A DNA stretch of 57,656 nucleotides from Cryptosporangium aurantiacum (GCF_900143005.1 NZ_FRCS01000030.1:1-57656); one strand, 5' to 3'; counted from the first letter of the stretch, positions 40,478-49,719 are shown. Translations and numbers: made by a program. Notes: generated from the letters alone by a model not told the origin.

Positions 40478-42997
40478 CTACCGGGCCGGCCTGCGCCGGG
40501 CGAGGGAGTAGATGCAGACCGCGACGATGGTCACGAGGGCCACGAGGATCTGCTGCCAACCCGCGCTCAGACCGAGGTACGGCGTCGCCGTCTGGATCTG
40601 GACGAGGAGGACGGCCGCGCACAGCACGCCCCAGAAGCTGCCCCGGCCGCCGGTGAGAGCGACCCCGCCGACCACCGCGGCGGCGACGCTGGTGAGCACA
40701 TAGCTCTCACCGGCGGTCGGATCGCCGGTACCGGTCTGGCCGATCAACAGAACACCGGCGAGGGCGGCCAGCGCAGCAGAGCCGACGTAAGCGATGAAAG
40801 CCACCCTAGTGGCGCTGATTCCCATCGCGTGGGAGGCGTCGCGGGAGCTTCCGACCGCTTGTACGGCCTTGCCGGACACCGTGTGTGTCCGCCAGAGTTC
40901 GAGCGCGGCCGCGACGACCACGGCCACGATGAGGGCGAGCGGAATCGGGCCGAACGATCGAGTGATCTGGTTGAGGAGGGACGGGGCGATCAGCCCTCCG
41001 GCCTGGGGACGCAGTATCAGCGCGACCGCGGCGAGCACCGTCCACATGCCGAAGCTGGCCATCATCGGGGGGATCTTGAGGAGGGCGCCGAGCCCCCAGT
41101 TGCTCACCCCGACGAGCACCGCGGCGAGCACGACGAAGAGCCAGCCCTGGACGTCGTAGCCGGCGCCCGCGCCGATCAGGTAGTAGGACGCGATCACCGG
41201 GACGATGGACATCAGCGGTCCGATGGACAGATCGAAGCCGCCCTGCATCAGGACCAACGCCTGCGCGGAGGCCGCCACCGCGAGGATGGCGCCGAGGCCC
41301 AGGACGAGGCTGATGTTGCGGGTGGTGAGGTAGGTGTCGTCGCTGATCTGGGCTGCGATCGCCAGCAGGAGGGTCAGCACGAGCAGCACGGGCACCGGCA
41401 CGACGTCGTGGCCGAGCAGCGATTTCCACCGGGACGGGGCGACGGCCCGGTGGTCGTGCGTCGACGACGCGCGGAGTACCGCGTTCGTGATGGCTGCCTC
41501 GGACAGATCGTTGCCGGCGAGCTCGGCGACGATCTGCCCACGGGACATGACGACCACCCGGTCGCAGACCCCGGCGAGCTCGCCGTTGTCCGACGAGAGC
41601 ATCAGCACGCCCGCACCGGTCGCTGCGACGTCGCGGATGTGCGTGTAGATCTCAGTCTTCGCCCCGACGTCGACCCCCTGGGTGGGCTGGTCGAGAACGA
41701 GGAGACGCGGGGAACCGGCTAGCGCTCCGCCCATGACGACCTTCTGCTGGTTCCCGCCGGAGAGCGAACCGATCGGGGCGTCCGGGGAGGCCGTCTTCAC
41801 CGAGTACCGCCGGAGGATCTCCGCGCCGTCTCGTCGTTCGAGGCGCGGTGAGACGAAGCCGAACCGGGCCACCGACCGGATACCCCGGATCATCGCGTTC
41901 TCGCGGACGGACAGATCGGGGAAGACGCCCTCGCGGTGACGATCGGCGGGGACGTAGGCGACTCCGGCCTTCACACCGGCGACCGGGTTGGAGATCCGCG
42001 CCGGATAGCCGCCGAGCTTCAACTGGCCGGTGTACTTCTGCAGGCCGGCGATCGCCCGGGCGAACTGCGCCTGACCGTTGCCGTCGATCCCGGCGAGGCC
42101 GACGACCTCGCCGGAATCGATGACGAGATCGGCGCCGCGGAAACCGTCGCCCTGCAGTCCGTAGGCCTCCAACACCGCCGGTTCGCCCCGGAAGCGCTCC
42201 GTCACCGCCTCCTTGACCGGGTACTGGGCGTCCAGCGACCGGCCGATGATCAGCTCGATGATCTGCGCCTCGTCGAGATCCGCGGTTTCGCGGGTCCCGC
42301 GGTTCACCCCGTTGCGCAGCACCGTGACGCGATCGGAGATCTCCCGGACCTCTTTGACGCGGTGGGAGATGTACACGACGGCGGAACCGGTGGCCGCCAG
42401 CTCCCGCACGACCCGGAAGAGCCGTTCGACGTCCGCGGCCTTGAGGTGCTCGGACGGTTCGTCGAGGAGGAGCACCGCGGGGCTCTGGCAGAGCGCGCGA
42501 GCGAGTTCGACGATGAACTGCTGCTCGGGGTTGAGGTGGTCGGCCCGCATGCGCGGGTCGATGTCCGGGCGGTCGTCCCAGGCGTCGAGGCAGGTACGTG
42601 CCCAGGCGACCACGTCCTTGACCGGCGGGCGCATGCCCGCCGGCACCGCGAGCAGGATGTTGTCGGCGACGGTGAGTTCGCCGAGCAGGGCCGGGTGCTG
42701 GCGCACGATGGCGAGGCCGGCCGCCCGCGCGGCGGTGGCGTCGCCGCGCACGTCGTGCCCGTCGACGACGGCCTGACCGGCGTCGGGCACGAGCGCGCCC
42801 GACGCGATGGCCATCAGGGTCGATTTCCCGGCCCCGTTCTCGCCGATGAGGCCGTGGATCTGGCCGGCCGGCACCTCCAGGGTCACCTCAGAAAGCGCCT
42901 GCACCGCCCCGAAGGCCTTGCTCACGCCCTCCAGCCGCAGGCGCGCGGTGGTCGTCGTGCGGTCAGCGCTGACCCGTTGCTGTGTCGTCTCGGTCAT
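40478..42997 (-). CDS. Fused ABC importer ATPase-permease (RbsA-RbsC type)
   Basis: An 839-aa fusion. Residues ~20-510 are a tandem ATPase like RbsA: the first domain has Walker A GENGAGKST and Walker B LLLDEP but a weak signature (LNPEQQ); the second has a degenerate Walker A (AGIDGNGQ) and a good signature LSGGNQQ with LLVLDQPTQGVD. Residues ~525-839 are a permease with VLMQGGFDLSIGPLMS. These functions are usually separate genes. The frame is continuous across the junction with no sign of a lost stop. With the permease at 39474 and the binding protein at 43017 it forms a complete importer. Confidence 0.9.
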   Translation of the reverse strand: MTETTQQRVSADRTTTTARLRLEGVSKAFGAVQALSEVTLEVPAGQIHGLIGENGAGKSTLMAIASGALVPDAGQAVVDGHDVRGDATAARAAGLAIVRQHPALLGELTVADNILLAVPAGMRPPVKDVVAWARTCLDAWDDRPDIDPRMRADHLNPEQQFIVELARALCQSPAVLLLDEPSEHLKAADVERLFRVVRELAATGSAVVYISHRVKEVREISDRVTVLRNGVNRGTRETADLDEAQIIELIIGRSLDAQYPVKEAVTERFRGEPAVLEAYGLQGDGFRGADLVIDSGEVVGLAGIDGNGQAQFARAIAGLQKYTGQLKLGGYPARISNPVAGVKAGVAYVPADRHREGVFPDLSVRENAMIRGIRSVARFGFVSPRLERRDGAEILRRYSVKTASPDAPIGSLSGGNQQKVVMGGALAGSPRLLVLDQPTQGVDVGAKTEIYTHIRDVAATGAGVLMLSSDNGELAGVCDRVVVMSRGQIVAELAGNDLSEAAITNAVLRASSTHDHRAVAPSRWKSLLGHDVVPVPVLLVLTLLLAIAAQISDDTYLTTRNISLVLGLGAILAVAASAQALVLMQGGFDLSIGPLMSIVPVIASYYLIGAGAGYDVQGWLFVVLAAVLVGVSNWGLGALLKIPPMMASFGMWTVLAAVALILRPQAGGLIAPSLLNQITRSFGPIPLALIVAVVVAAALELWRTHTVSGKAVQAVGSSRDASHAMGISATRVAFIAYVGSAALAALAGVLLIGQTGTGDPTAGESYVLTSVAAAVVGGVALTGGRGSFWGVLCAAVLLVQIQTATPYLGLSAGWQQILVALVTIVAVCIYSLARRRPAR

Positions 42998-43016
42998 TGA
43001 TCCACGCCCTCCCGGG

Positions 43017-44132
43017 TCACTTCAGGGCTTGGGTGAGCTGAGCGGAGGTCAGACCGCTGGTGAGGTCGGCGTCGGCCGGCAGCGACGGGTCACACTTCAG
43101 CGCCGGCTGGCCCCCGACCGTGTCGACGGCCTGCGGCGGCACGATCGCGGTGGGCTCGTCCCAGCTGATCTTGTTGTAGGAGGCCAGCCCCCGGCGCAGC
43201 GCGGCGCCGATGACCTGCGTCGTGGACTCCCAGGTCGCGAACGGGTACTGCTGCGCGGCGGGCATCTTGTTGTAGTCGCAGTACGTCTGGTTGATCCCGG
43301 CGGAGCAACCCACGGCGGGTTCCTTGACCCCCGCGTCCTGGAACGGCTTGACGTAGAGCGAGCCGCACCCGGCGGTCGCGATCGCAGTGATGTTGCCGTA
43401 CTTCTGGATCGCGCCGGTGGTCACCTTCGCGATCGTCTGCGGGTCGTAGTTGCCCACCAGGAACGAATCCCCGACCAGCTTGAGCTTCGTGCTGTCCTTC
43501 AGTCCGGCCTTGACGCCGTCGTACAGGTCCTTGGCCGAGGTCGAGGTCGGGACGTCACCGACGACCGCCACGTTGCCGCTGTCCACGTTCTTGTCGAACC
43601 ACTCGGCGATCTTCTCGCCGATGCCGTACGTGTTCAGGTAGACGCTCGCCGTGTAGTCCGTGCCGGGCGTGCCGCCGATCGAGCCGTAGTACGGAATGAC
43701 GGTGACGCCGGCCTTGGTGGCCGCACGCAGGGCGGGCAGCTCGGAGTCGCCGAAGTCCGGCAGGACGATCAGGACGTTGACGCCTTTGGACACCATGCTG
43801 TTGATGTCGGTCGCGACCTGCTGCGGGTTGCCGTTCGCCGAGGCGTAAACGACGTTCGGATCGATGTTCGGGCACTTGGCGATCTGCGTCTTCAGGACTT
43901 CGAGCGCGGTCGTGCGCCACGTGTTGTTTTGGCCGTCCTCGACGCCGATCTTGATCGGCTTGTCACCGCAGACCTTGGCGGTGTCCCAGGCCGCCGGGTC
44001 CCAGGTGGTGACGTCGGCTGCCGCGGCCGAGGGCGAGTCGGCGGAGTTCGAGTCGGACGACGGCGGCGCGGTGCACGCCGCGAGCAGGGCCGCCATCGCG
44101 GCGACCGTGCCGATCTTGAGCGAAGTTCTCAT
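43017..44132 (-). CDS. Sugar-type ABC substrate-binding lipoprotein
   Basis: A 371-aa lipoprotein: a signal peptide with lipobox LLAAC (Cys20), an Asp/Ser-rich linker, then a Peripla_BP_4-like fold with KIGVEDGQNNTWRTTALEVL, INSMVSKGVNVLIVLP and YNKISWDEPTAIVPPQAVD. Such proteins bind sugars, autoinducer-2 or small amines; the ligand is not evident here. First gene of the transporter block, 19 bp before the fused ATPase-permease. Confidence 0.9.
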   Translation of the reverse strand: MRTSLKIGTVAAMAALLAACTAPPSSDSNSADSPSAAAADVTTWDPAAWDTAKVCGDKPIKIGVEDGQNNTWRTTALEVLKTQIAKCPNIDPNVVYASANGNPQQVATDINSMVSKGVNVLIVLPDFGDSELPALRAATKAGVTVIPYYGSIGGTPGTDYTASVYLNTYGIGEKIAEWFDKNVDSGNVAVVGDVPTSTSAKDLYDGVKAGLKDSTKLKLVGDSFLVGNYDPQTIAKVTTGAIQKYGNITAIATAGCGSLYVKPFQDAGVKEPAVGCSAGINQTYCDYNKMPAAQQYPFATWESTTQVIGAALRRGLASYNKISWDEPTAIVPPQAVDTVGGQPALKCDPSLPADADLTSGLTSAQLTQALK

Positions 44133-44148
44133 GGGGTTCCTCGGGGGT

Positions 44149-45546
44149 TCAGGCGGAAATCGGAGCGAGGCGGAAGGAGGATGCGTGGTGCCGCTCGGAA
44201 ATGCGCTTCTGTCCGACGCCGAACACGTTTTCGCGGAGCGTGGTGCCCTCGTACTCGGTGCGGTAGACGCCGCGTCGCTGCAATTCGGGAACGATGTAGT
44301 CGCGGAAATCGCGGAGGCTGTTCGGGTACAGGAAAGAACGCAGCAGGAAACCGTCGAGGTCGTATTCGGCCAGGTATTCCTCGAGCTGGTCGGCGACCTT
44401 GACCGGACTGCCGACGAACGTGCCCGGCATGTTGCCGACGGCCTTGAAGATGTCCATGTAGTCGCCGACGGTGATGTCCGGGCTCGGGATGTAGGCCGAG
44501 AAGTCGTCGCGCTTGAATCCGTCGGTGCGCAGCGCGTCGATCAGCGTCTCGCTGCGGTCGTGGACCAGCGGGTTGAAGCCGTTGAGCGCGTTGACGTGCG
44601 CGAGGTAGCCCTCGGGACGCGTCCACTTCTCGTAGGTGGCCAGCTTGGCCCGGGCGGCTTCGTCGTCCTCGCCGGTGACGATCGCGGCGACGCTGAGCAG
44701 CTTCATGTCCTCGCGTCGGCGGCCGAACGACGCGGCCTTGGCGCGCAGGTCGGCGATGAGCGCTTTGTAGGTGTCCGGTTCCGAGCCGCTGGCCGTGAAG
44801 ACGACCTCGGCGTGCTTGGCCGCGAAGAGACGGCCGCGCTCGGACATGCCCGCCTGGAAGATGACCGGGGTGCGTTGCGGGCTGGGGTGCCACAGCGCGG
44901 GGCCGGAGGAGCGGTAGTGCTCGCCCACGTGGTCGATCCGGTGGACCTTGTCCGGGTCGATGTAGACCCCGGACTCCCGGTCGGCGACGACGGCGTCGTC
45001 CTCCCACGAGCCTTCCCACAGCTTGTAGGCGACGTCCATGAACTCTTCGGTGGTGTCGTAGCGCTCCGCGCTCGACGAGGCGGGCGGCACGCCGTAGTTG
45101 TCCTCGGCGTTCTTGATGAAGCCGGTCACGACGTTCCATCCGGCGCGACCCTTGGTGAGGTGGTCCAGGGTGGCCATCCGGCGGGCGTGGGAGAACGGCG
45201 GGTCGAACGTGCTGGCCGCGGTCACCGCCAGCCCGAGGTGCGCGGTCACGCTCGCCACGGACGCGGCAACCAGGCCCGGGTCGATCACCGGGACGTGCAT
45301 TCCCTCGCGCAGCGAGACGTCGAACGAGCCGCCGAAGGAGTCGGTGATGCCCAGCCCGTCGGCCAGGAACAGTGCGTCCATTTTTGATTCTTCGCAGAGC
45401 CGAGCGATTTCGGCCCAGAACGCCGGGTCGTCGAACCGGAGTTTCTGGCTCTCCGGGTGACGCCAGATGCCGTAGTCGTTGTGGGCGAGCGTCGGCATCG
45501 ACAGCAAACTGAAATGAATCTGCCGCTTGCCGGAAGCGTCGGTCAT
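44149..45546 (-). CDS. NtaA/SnaA/DmoA-type FMN monooxygenase
   Basis: A 465-aa luciferase-superfamily monooxygenase of the nitrilotriacetate monooxygenase component A branch. Typical segments are MDALFLADGLGI, HLGLAVTAASTFDPPFSHARRMATLDHLTKGRAGWNVVTG and HRIDHVGEHYRSSGPALWHPSPQRTPVIFQAG. Family members oxidatively cleave C-N bonds of aminopolycarboxylates or C-S bonds of sulfides with FMNH2. ATG 45546 matches the family N terminus. Beside EutBC it could release an ethanolamine-like unit from a larger amine; this is a hypothesis. Confidence 0.9.
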   Translation of the reverse strand: MTDASGKRQIHFSLLSMPTLAHNDYGIWRHPESQKLRFDDPAFWAEIARLCEESKMDALFLADGLGITDSFGGSFDVSLREGMHVPVIDPGLVAASVASVTAHLGLAVTAASTFDPPFSHARRMATLDHLTKGRAGWNVVTGFIKNAEDNYGVPPASSSAERYDTTEEFMDVAYKLWEGSWEDDAVVADRESGVYIDPDKVHRIDHVGEHYRSSGPALWHPSPQRTPVIFQAGMSERGRLFAAKHAEVVFTASGSEPDTYKALIADLRAKAASFGRRREDMKLLSVAAIVTGEDDEAARAKLATYEKWTRPEGYLAHVNALNGFNPLVHDRSETLIDALRTDGFKRDDFSAYIPSPDITVGDYMDIFKAVGNMPGTFVGSPVKVADQLEEYLAEYDLDGFLLRSFLYPNSLRDFRDYIVPELQRRGVYRTEYEGTTLRENVFGVGQKRISERHHASSFRLAPISA

Positions 45547-45581
45547 CGATGCTCTTTTCTTTTCGGGCGGGGAGAGGTGAT

Positions 45582-46412
45582 TCAGGGAGCCGACAGTGCC
45601 GGGGGAGTGACGCTTTCCTTGATCGCCACTCCGCTGGAGCCGGCGGCGACCAGGTCGTCGAGCAGGCCGGCGATGCGGGCGACGGCGGCGTCGACGCGGA
45701 CCCCGTCGGGCTGGATGTTGCAGATCAGGTTGCGTTCTGCGTTGGTATGCCGGTGGCGGGGCCGGAAGCCCATGTACGCGGAGAGACTGCGCGGGGTCTG
45801 AAGCCCTGGGCGCTCGCCGATGAGCAGGACCGCGACCCGGCAGCCGGTGAGCTCTCCGATGTCGTTCAGGACGCCCACTCGTGCCCGGTGCACGTAGATC
45901 GGTGTGCCGAGCGACCAGCCCCGTGCGGTGGCCGCCGCGTGCAGACCGGCGAAGACGGCCGGGCCGTGCTCGGTCAGGGCCTCCGGGGACAAACCATCGC
46001 CGAGGATCAGTTGCAGGTCCGTGTCCTGGCCGGCGTCGCGGGCGACGGTGGCCGCCCCGGCGTCGTCGAGGCGGCGTCCCAGGTCGGGGCGGAGCAGGTA
46101 TTCGCGGTGCGAGGTGGCGCGGCTCGAGACCGTGATCAGACCGTGGGCCGCTGCGATGCCACGCAGCGCCGGGTGTTCCGGTCCGACCTCGGCACGCAAG
46201 GCGTCCTTGGCCAGCGCGTGATCGAGCCGGAGCCGGAGCAGGGCGTCGGTGGGATAGGACGTTCCGGGTCCGCCGAGGAAGAGCCGGGCCGGCGTCGCCG
46301 TGCGCGCGTGCTGCCGGAGCGACGCGAGCCGCGCGCTGTCCGGTGTGGCGGGTGCGGGTGCGGCGGGCACCGCCGGCGGGGCCGTCTCTCGCTCGGCCGG
46401 GACGGGAGCCAT
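45582..46412 (-). CDS. eutC: Ethanolamine ammonia-lyase small subunit
   Basis: A 276-aa EutC subunit. Diagnostic blocks are VSSRATSHREYLLRPDLGRRL, LQLILGDGLSPEAL and VAVLLIGERPGLQTPRSLSAYMGF. With EutB it forms the adenosylcobalamin-dependent lyase that converts ethanolamine to acetaldehyde and ammonia. It begins at the last base of the eutB stop (one-base overlap). The N-terminal ~25 residues are Ala/Pro-rich and variable. Confidence 0.93.
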   Translation of the reverse strand: MAPVPAERETAPPAVPAAPAPATPDSARLASLRQHARTATPARLFLGGPGTSYPTDALLRLRLDHALAKDALRAEVGPEHPALRGIAAAHGLITVSSRATSHREYLLRPDLGRRLDDAGAATVARDAGQDTDLQLILGDGLSPEALTEHGPAVFAGLHAAATARGWSLGTPIYVHRARVGVLNDIGELTGCRVAVLLIGERPGLQTPRSLSAYMGFRPRHRHTNAERNLICNIQPDGVRVDAAVARIAGLLDDLVAAGSSGVAIKESVTPPALSAP

Positions 46413-47800
46413 CAGGCACCCGCCAGAATGGTGAGCCGGCCGCCCAGGTCGGCCGGCAGGTCGGCCGGCAGGTCCCGGCCGCGCGCGCCGGACATCCGCC
46501 GGTGCCAGGCGTCGAACTCGGGAGCGGCCGACCGGCCGAGGATCGTCCGCGCCGTCGCGACGTCGTGATAGCTGGTCGATTGGTAGCCGAGCATGATGTC
46601 ATCGCCGGCCGGGACGCCCATCACGAAGTTGGCCCCGGCCGCCCCGAGCAGCACGAGCAGGTTGTCGTTGCTGTTGTGGTCGGCCTCGACGTGGTTGGTG
46701 AAACAGACGTCGCAGCCCATCGGGAGCCCCATGAGCTTGCCGACGAAGTGGTCCTCCAGTCCGGCCCGGGTGATCTGGTCGGAATCGGCGAGGTACTCCG
46801 GCCCGATGAACCCGACCACCGAGTTGACCAGGAACGGGTCGAACAGGCGGGCGACGGCCTGGGCGCGCGCCTCGCAGGTCAGCTGGTCGATGCCGTGGTG
46901 GGCGTCGGACGACAGCGCCGAGCCCTGACCGGTCTCGAAGTACATGGCCTGCCGGCCCGCGTACCGTGCGGGGTTCGACGCGTGTTGTGAGCGCACCGCC
47001 TCGGCGGCCTCTCCGAGCAGCGCCAGGTCGATGCCGAACGCGCGGTTCGCGGTCTCGGTTCCGGCCACCGACTGGAACAGCAGGTCGACGGTGGCTCCGC
47101 GCTCGAGGGCCGCCAGCTGGGTGGTGACGTGAGCCAGCACGCACGCCTGGGTCGGAACGGCGAGTTCGTCGACGACCGCCTCGAGCATTCCCAGGATCGC
47201 GGCCACCGTGTCGACCGACTCGATCGCGGGATTGACGCCGATCAGCGCATCACCACACCCGTAAGCGAGGCCGTCGAGGATCGAGTACGCGATGCCGGCC
47301 AGGTCGTCGGTCGGATGGTTGGGCTGCAGGCGCGCCGCGAGGACGCCGGGCTGGCCGACCGTGGTGCGGCAGGTGGTCTCGACGCGCAGCGGGGCGGTCG
47401 CCCGGATGAGGTCGAGGTTGCTCATCAGCTTCGCCGTCGCCGCGGCGATCTCCGGGATGACGAGGTCACGCAGGCCGGGCCAGTGGGCCGCGAAGCCCGG
47501 CGCCAGCACGAACTCGCGGAACTCCCCGACGGTCAGGCTGCCCAGAGCGGAGTCGAACCGATCCCGGTCCAGGCCCGACAGAATCGCGGCGGTCACCTCG
47601 TCGTCGACCAGCGGTTCGTCGACGATCTCGGCGAGACGCAGGTCGGCGAGGGCGAATTTGGCGGCCATCCGCTCGGCCTCGCTCCGCGCGGCGACACCGG
47701 CGAGCACGTCCCCGGACTTGGGCTCGTTGGCCTTCGCGAGGATCTCGGCGAGGGAGCCGAACCCGAATCGCTCGCCCCTGACGGTCGCGGTGCGATTCAC
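46412..47800 (-). CDS. eutB: Ethanolamine ammonia-lyase large subunit
   Basis: A 462-aa EutB subunit. The N terminus RGERFGFGSLAEILAKANEPKSGDVLAG and blocks such as MGLPMGCDVCFTNHVEADHNSNDN and ANFVMGVPAGDDIMLGYQSTSYHD are characteristic. GTG 47800 is chosen because AGGTGG lies upstream and the family length and N terminus then match; the frame is open 26 codons further. No eut microcompartment, EutA reactivase or acetaldehyde dehydrogenase gene accompanies it, in contrast to enterobacterial clusters. Confidence 0.93.
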   Translation of the reverse strand: MNRTATVRGERFGFGSLAEILAKANEPKSGDVLAGVAARSEAERMAAKFALADLRLAEIVDEPLVDDEVTAAILSGLDRDRFDSALGSLTVGEFREFVLAPGFAAHWPGLRDLVIPEIAAATAKLMSNLDLIRATAPLRVETTCRTTVGQPGVLAARLQPNHPTDDLAGIAYSILDGLAYGCGDALIGVNPAIESVDTVAAILGMLEAVVDELAVPTQACVLAHVTTQLAALERGATVDLLFQSVAGTETANRAFGIDLALLGEAAEAVRSQHASNPARYAGRQAMYFETGQGSALSSDAHHGIDQLTCEARAQAVARLFDPFLVNSVVGFIGPEYLADSDQITRAGLEDHFVGKLMGLPMGCDVCFTNHVEADHNSNDNLLVLLGAAGANFVMGVPAGDDIMLGYQSTSYHDVATARTILGRSAAPEFDAWHRRMSGARGRDLPADLPADLGGRLTILAGA

Positions 47801-47857
47801 GCGTCCACCTGCTGACACATCGGAGTCCTCCGTCTTCCGGACGAAACGGCGGCACTC

Positions 47858-47922
47858 CTTTGTGACAGCCACTGCCACAAAGGCAGGTGCTGACTTTTTA
47901 GCTTTAACTGTCAGACTGGCAC
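47858..47922. promoter_or_regulatory. Operator region of the eutBC operon
   Basis: Two repeat elements occur. CTTTGTG (47858-47864) and CACAAAG (47876-47882) form an inverted repeat enclosing TGACAG and CTGCCA. CTGTCAGACTGGCAC (47908-47922) is a palindrome of TGNCAG. A related CTGTCAGTCAGTGCCA lies before the tetR gene at 48681, so the TetR protein is the probable ligand of all three sites. Confidence 0.5.
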
Positions 47923-47952
47923 AAGCACGCTGGAGTTAAGCCTGTGTAACGC

Positions 47953-47986
47953 GGCGAGGGGCGCCCCGAATGGGGCACCCCTCGCG
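47953..47986 (-). terminator. Hairpin after tetR (48006)
   Basis: GCGAGGGG and GCCCC pair with GGGGC and CCCCTCGC around a GAAT-containing loop with one mismatch. It follows the stop of the TetR gene by about 20 bases on the minus strand and separates it from the eutB promoter. Confidence 0.65.
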
Positions 47987-48005
47987 TCGCTCGACAGAGA
48001 TGTGC

Positions 48006-48635
48006 TTATGGCGGTGGCTGCAACAGATCGGTGAGCGCCTGCCAGCCCTCGGCCGGCGCGCCGATCACGGAGCCGTGCAGCGCGGCACGGCGAGCGGAGT
48101 TCGTCGTCACTACCGCGATCGTGACCGCCCCCCAGATGCGCGGACGGGGATCGGCGTCGATGTCCACCCCGAGCCGGCGGGCGACGATCTGAGCGATGTC
48201 GTCCTGCCACACCCGCATGCGCGCGTCGATGCCCGCCTGGAGCCGGGTCGACCGCTGTGCGAGCCGGAAGACCTGCACGATCGCGCGGTCGAGTTCGGTG
48301 GCGAACTCGCCCTCCATCGTGACCTCGACGCCGGCCATGCCGATGTAGGTGTCACCGAGGACCTCGAGCCACGGTTTGTCGAGCGACTCGGTCTCCAGGC
48401 GGGACAGGATGTCGGGCCCGTAGCTCTCGAGGAGCGTGAGGACGACGTCCTCCTTAGTCGGGAAGTGGCGGAAGAACGTCCGTTCCGAGATGCCGGCTTC
48501 CGCCGCGATCTCCGCGACCGAGACGTCGTCGAAGCCGCGTTTCTCGAACAGCTCGAGCGCGGCGGTCCGGGTGTCCGCCCGGATCGCTTGTCGCTGACGC
48601 TCCCGGAGGCCGGCTGGCTTGGACGCCTCTGTCAT
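48006..48635 (-). CDS. TetR family regulator, probable eut operon repressor
   Basis: A 209-aa TetR-type protein with RTAALELFEKRGFDDVSVAEIAAEAGISERTFFRHFPTKED as helix-turn-helix. The C-terminal ligand domain is unremarkable. It lies upstream of the eutBC operon in the same orientation, with a terminator between them, and shares TGNCAG elements with the eutB promoter in its own upstream region. Confidence 0.88.
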   Translation of the reverse strand: MTEASKPAGLRERQRQAIRADTRTAALELFEKRGFDDVSVAEIAAEAGISERTFFRHFPTKEDVVLTLLESYGPDILSRLETESLDKPWLEVLGDTYIGMAGVEVTMEGEFATELDRAIVQVFRLAQRSTRLQAGIDARMRVWQDDIAQIVARRLGVDIDADPRPRIWGAVTIAVVTTNSARRAALHGSVIGAPAEGWQALTDLLQPPP

Positions 48636-48680
48636 CTGAACCCTCTTCCAGCTTCGACGATTCTGCGATCATCACCGAAG

Positions 48681-48696
48681 CTGTCAGTCAGTGCCA
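48681..48696. promoter_or_regulatory. Putative TetR autoregulatory site
   Basis: CTGTCAGTCAGTGCCA lies 46 bp before the tetR start and matches the TGTCAG/TGCCA elements before eutB. Confidence 0.4.
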
Positions 48697-48732
48697 AATA
48701 GGCAGATCGCGTCTGGGGCCTCGCTGGGCCCG

Positions 48733-49599
48733 CTACGCGCCGATGATCGGCGGGGTGGTGACTCCGAGCTCGGCCAGACGTTCGTCGACCAGGTCCAGCG
48801 CGGCACGGATCTCGTCGAGACGCGGCTCGGCGAACGCGCGGATGCGCGCGTCGGTGATCACGAGGAAGTCCCCACGCTCGACGCCCTCCAGCGTCAGCTG
48901 CGCGGTCAGCTCGGGCGGGAGCCCGGCCAGCTCCATCGCCTGCGCGATCTGCTTCCCGACCTCCGCCGGCAGCTGGGCGCTCCCGCCGTAGACGTCCTGG
49001 CGGTTACTGGCCGAGTCCCAGAGTCGGGTGTTCACGACGCTGGGGCAGAACAGCGTCACTCCCACACCACTCTGCTTGACGTCACGACGCAACGTGTCGG
49101 CCAGGCCCAGCAGCGCGTGCTTGGTGGCGGTGTAGATGCTCGTCGGCCCCGTCGGAGGGACGCCCACCGAGTTCTCCGACCCGGTGATCACGAAGTGGGC
49201 GCGCCCGCCGGCCTCCGCCGCGGTCACCTGACCCGGTACGAAGGCCTGGATCGTGTTGAACACCCCGCCCACGTTCACGTCGAACATCCATTGGAACTCT
49301 TTGGGGTCGGTGTCCACGATCGTCCCGCCGGTCGCGACGCCGGCGTTGGCGAAAACGAGCGTGGGAACGCCGAGGTCGGCCCGTACCTCGGCGGCGAGGT
49401 CCTGCATTCGCGCGTGGTCCGCGACGTCACACGCGTAGCCCCGCGCGCCCCCGCCGATCGCCTCGGCAACCGCCTGCGCGGCATCCAGACGCAGATCCAC
49501 GACTGCTACCCGCGCACCGCGGGTAGCCAGCCGCTCCGACAACGCCTTGCCGATCCCGCTGGCAGCACCGGTGACGAGGGCGACCTGGTTCTCGAACAT
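48733..49599 (-). CDS. SDR dehydrogenase
   Basis: A 288-aa short-chain dehydrogenase with VTGAASGIGKALSERL, NAG, catalytic Ser in VITGSENSVGVP and YTATKHALLG. It has the extended C terminus of the group shared with the P450-linked SDR at 34747, to which it is clearly related. ATG 49599 matches the family start; the frame to 49680 runs through the promoter. It is transcribed divergently from pafA. Substrate unknown. Confidence 0.88.
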   Translation of the reverse strand: MFENQVALVTGAASGIGKALSERLATRGARVAVVDLRLDAAQAVAEAIGGGARGYACDVADHARMQDLAAEVRADLGVPTLVFANAGVATGGTIVDTDPKEFQWMFDVNVGGVFNTIQAFVPGQVTAAEAGGRAHFVITGSENSVGVPPTGPTSIYTATKHALLGLADTLRRDVKQSGVGVTLFCPSVVNTRLWDSASNRQDVYGGSAQLPAEVGKQIAQAMELAGLPPELTAQLTLEGVERGDFLVITDARIRAFAEPRLDEIRAALDLVDERLAELGVTTPPIIGA

Positions 49600-49675
49600 G
49601 AATCTCCCTTGAGTCAGTGAGGTCAGCGCGCACCCTACGCCGAAAGCGCTACCGGGTGGCAAACCTGCTCCCCGG

Positions 49676-49681
49676 TACAAT
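49676..49681 (+). promoter_or_regulatory. Possible -10 of pafA
   Basis: TACAAT matches the -10 consensus in five of six positions, 38 bases before the pafA start; no clear -35 is seen. Confidence 0.3.
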
Positions 49682-49719
49682 TGGCTACGGGTGGCAATCC
49701 CGACAGAAGGGAGCCCGGC

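Noticed and set aside
43864-45387. 507-aa plus-strand frame
   Set aside because: It lies opposite the NtaA-like monooxygenase and binding-protein genes and has shadow composition (Val, Arg, Gly, Asp rich) without any motif.
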